Part shown: positions 62,614 through 64,000 of the stretch, piece after piece
Layout of the letters: each line of letters starts with the position of its first letter
Numbering within the stretch: the stretch's first letter is position 1
NCBI RefSeq assembly: GCF_018613805.1
Contig: NZ_JAGGPL010000013.1
Span: 124,001-188,000, forward strand
From: Arthrobacter sp. ISL-48
Lineage (GTDB): Bacteria > Actinomycetota > Actinomycetes > Actinomycetales > Micrococcaceae
DNA length: 64,000 nucleotides
Reading direction: 5' to 3'
Program-made: the position numbers and the translations under genes
The notes under the pieces: model-generated
What the model was told of the DNA's origin: nothing
The model's database searches: none
What the model saw: only the letters and a program-made list of their open reading frames with translations

Positions 62614-64000
62614 GCCATTTCCTCCACGCTCAGCTGGGATTCAACAATTTCCTGATAGGTAGGCGAGGTTTCCAGCAGCTCCTCGTGAGTGCCCCTGTCC
62701 ACGATCCTGCCGTTGTCCAGCACCAGAATCTGGTCCGCCTCGGTGATGGTGGAGATCCGCTGGGCCACGATGATCACGGTGGCGTCTGCGCTGACCGGCT
62801 TCAGCGCGGCCCGGAGCCGGGCATCTGTGGCCACGTCCAAGGCTGAAAATGAATCGTCAAAAAGGTACACCTTGGGCGTGGTGACCAGGGCACGTGCGAT
62901 GCAGAGCCGCTGTCGCTGGCCACCGGAGACATTGGTTCCACCCTGCGCAATGCGGGCGTTCAGGCCGTTCTTCTTTTCGCGGACAAAGTCCTCGCCCTGT
63001 GCCACGCGCAGGGCGTCCCACAGCTCCTGGTCAGTTGCTTCGGTCTTGCCGAAGCGCAGGTTGTGCTCGATGGTGCCGGAGAAGAGGTAGGGCCTTTGCG
63101 GAACCAGGGCCACGCGCTTGGTGATGTCGGCCCGGTCCAGCTTGCTGACCGGGACACCGTCCAGGAGGACCTCGCCTTCGGCAACGTCATACAGCCTCGG
63201 CAGCAGGGAAAGCAGGGAGGTTTTGCCGGCACCTGTTGATCCGATGATGGCCAAGGTCTCCCCGGGCTTGGCGGTAAAGCTGATGTTGCTGAGCACGGGC
63301 GATTCGGCGCCGGGGTAGGCGAACGTGACGTTCCGGTACTCCACAACACCGGCAAGCGCGGCTGGAGCCTCGGGCATTTCCGGGTCATGGATGGAGGGTT
63401 CGACGTCGAGCACCTCGCCGATACGGTCCGCACAGACCGAGGCCCGCGGGATCATCATGGCCATAAACGTGCCCATCATGACGGCGATGAGGATCTGCAG
63501 GAGGTACTGAAGGAAGGCCGTCAGGGACCCCACCTGCATGTCGCCGGAGTCAACGCGCTGCCCGCCGAACCACAGTACGGCGGCCGTGGACAGGTGCAGG
63601 ATCATGCCGATCGCGGGGAACATCAGGACAAACAGGGAGCCGATCTTCAAGGAGACGTCAGTCAGTTCCTTGTTGGCCTCGCCGAAACGTTCGGTTTCGT
63701 ACGGCTCCCGGACAAAGGCGCGGACCACCCTGATCCCGATGATCTGTTCCCGCAGGACGGCGTTGATGCCGTCGATCTTCTTCTGCATGGAACGGAACAG
63801 TGGCATGAGCCTGACCACCAGGTACCCGACCACCACGATCAGGAGCGGAACGGAGACCCACACCAGCCAGGACAGGCTGATGTCCTCCCGGAGCGCCATG
63901 ATGATGCCGCCGATGCACATGATCGGCGTGGCCACCATGAAGTTCAGCCCCATCAGCACCAGCATCTGGACCTGCTGGACGTCATTGGTGCCTCGGGTGA
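62610..64000 (-). CDS. ABC exporter subunit (membrane plus ATPase), 5' end outside window
   Basis: The frame is open to the window edge (11 further codons precede the ATG at 63965), so the N-terminus is missing. It shows the later membrane segments and a complete ATPase domain: Walker A GSTGAGKTS, Q-loop PQRPYLFSG, signature VSGGQRQR and Walker B VYLFDDSFSALD. The Walker B acid is Asp (DDS) instead of the catalytic Glu (DE), the classic degenerate site of heterodimeric exporters such as LmrCD or TM287/288. The stop overlaps the next gene's ATG by four bases (ATGA). Its partner, with canonical DE but degenerate signature, is the frameshifted gene downstream. Confidence 0.9.
   Translation of the reverse strand, partial: TRGTNDVQQVQMLVLMGLNFMVATPIMCIGGIIMALREDISLSWLVWVSVPLLIVVVGYLVVRLMPLFRSMQKKIDGINAVLREQIIGIRVVRAFVREPYETERFGEANKELTDVSLKIGSLFVLMFPAIGMILHLSTAAVLWFGGQRVDSGDMQVGSLTAFLQYLLQILIAVMMGTFMAMMIPRASVCADRIGEVLDVEPSIHDPEMPEAPAALAGVVEYRNVTFAYPGAESPVLSNISFTAKPGETLAIIGSTGAGKTSLLSLLPRLYDVAEGEVLLDGVPVSKLDRADITKRVALVPQRPYLFSGTIEHNLRFGKTEATDQELWDALRVAQGEDFVREKKNGLNARIAQGGTNVSGGQRQRLCIARALVTTPKVYLFDDSFSALDVATDARLRAALKPVSADATVIIVAQRISTITEADQILVLDNGRIVDRGTHEELLETSPTYQEIVESQLSVEEMA

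Overview
The window looks like a chromosomal segment of a high-GC actinobacterium of the Micrococcaceae, most likely Arthrobacter in the broad sense (Arthrobacter, Pseudarthrobacter, Paenarthrobacter). The grounds are uniformly GC-rich codon use, a biotin synthase followed by the actinobacterial helper BsaP, an Rpf-type transglycosylase with LysM, a DUF222-HNH protein, a DUF6457 protein beside a molybdoenzyme, an MSMEG_6728-type protein and many GTG starts. This assignment rests on family knowledge, not on a database search. No rRNA, tRNA, CRISPR array, insertion sequence or prophage gene was seen.

Layout. 1-6.5 kb: two alpha/beta hydrolases (one cut by the window edge, one broken by a frameshift), then an RpiR regulator divergent from a one-cysteine Asp/Glu/hydantoin-racemase-like protein, an NCS1 transporter, a DinB-like protein and a GNAT. 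6.7-16.5 kb: one 3254-residue secreted protein with three GH43 catalytic domains, two LamG domains and many Ig-like modules, behind a promoter with a lac-operator-like palindrome. 16.7-24.2 kb: MFS exporter, MntH, small GNAT, a serine-hydrolase-fold lipoprotein without its SxxK motif, DUF6457 and a YdeP-type molybdoenzyme. 24.4-31.3 kb: RecQ, TerC and a 1221-residue Cas4/RecB-like nuclease fused to a helicase. 31.3-34.1 kb: acylphosphatase, YceI, a hydrolase and an unusual winged-helix/Lys-Ala-Pro/carbohydrate-module protein. 34.5-36.8 kb: an apparent HAD / D-threonine-aldolase-like / RidA operon. 36.8-42.6 kb: adenine or adenosine deaminase, Rpf-LysM, several little-known proteins and a pseudogene. 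42.7-51 kb: DUF222-HNH, Tex, cytosine-deaminase-like, Old Yellow Enzyme and a second NCS1 permease. 51.3-60.5 kb: bioB-bsaP, vsr, an Hpt-like protein without its histidine, a two-component pair, mcrBC with changed nuclease residues, a PLDc_N-like peptide and a thioesterase. 60.5-64 kb: a heterodimeric ABC exporter whose second subunit is frameshifted and whose first runs off the window.

Themes. Polymer and small-molecule scavenging (GH43 giant, two NCS1 carriers, base deaminases, D-amino-acid operon) alternates with DNA maintenance and defence genes (RecQ, TM0106-type nuclease-helicase, HNH, Vsr, McrBC). Several proteins keep their fold but lack the residue that normally defines their chemistry: the racemase-like protein, the serine-hydrolase lipoprotein, the Hpt-like protein and McrC. 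Four genes carry a single frameshift or stop; at least two fit the loss of one base from a short C run, so real decay and assembly error both remain possible.
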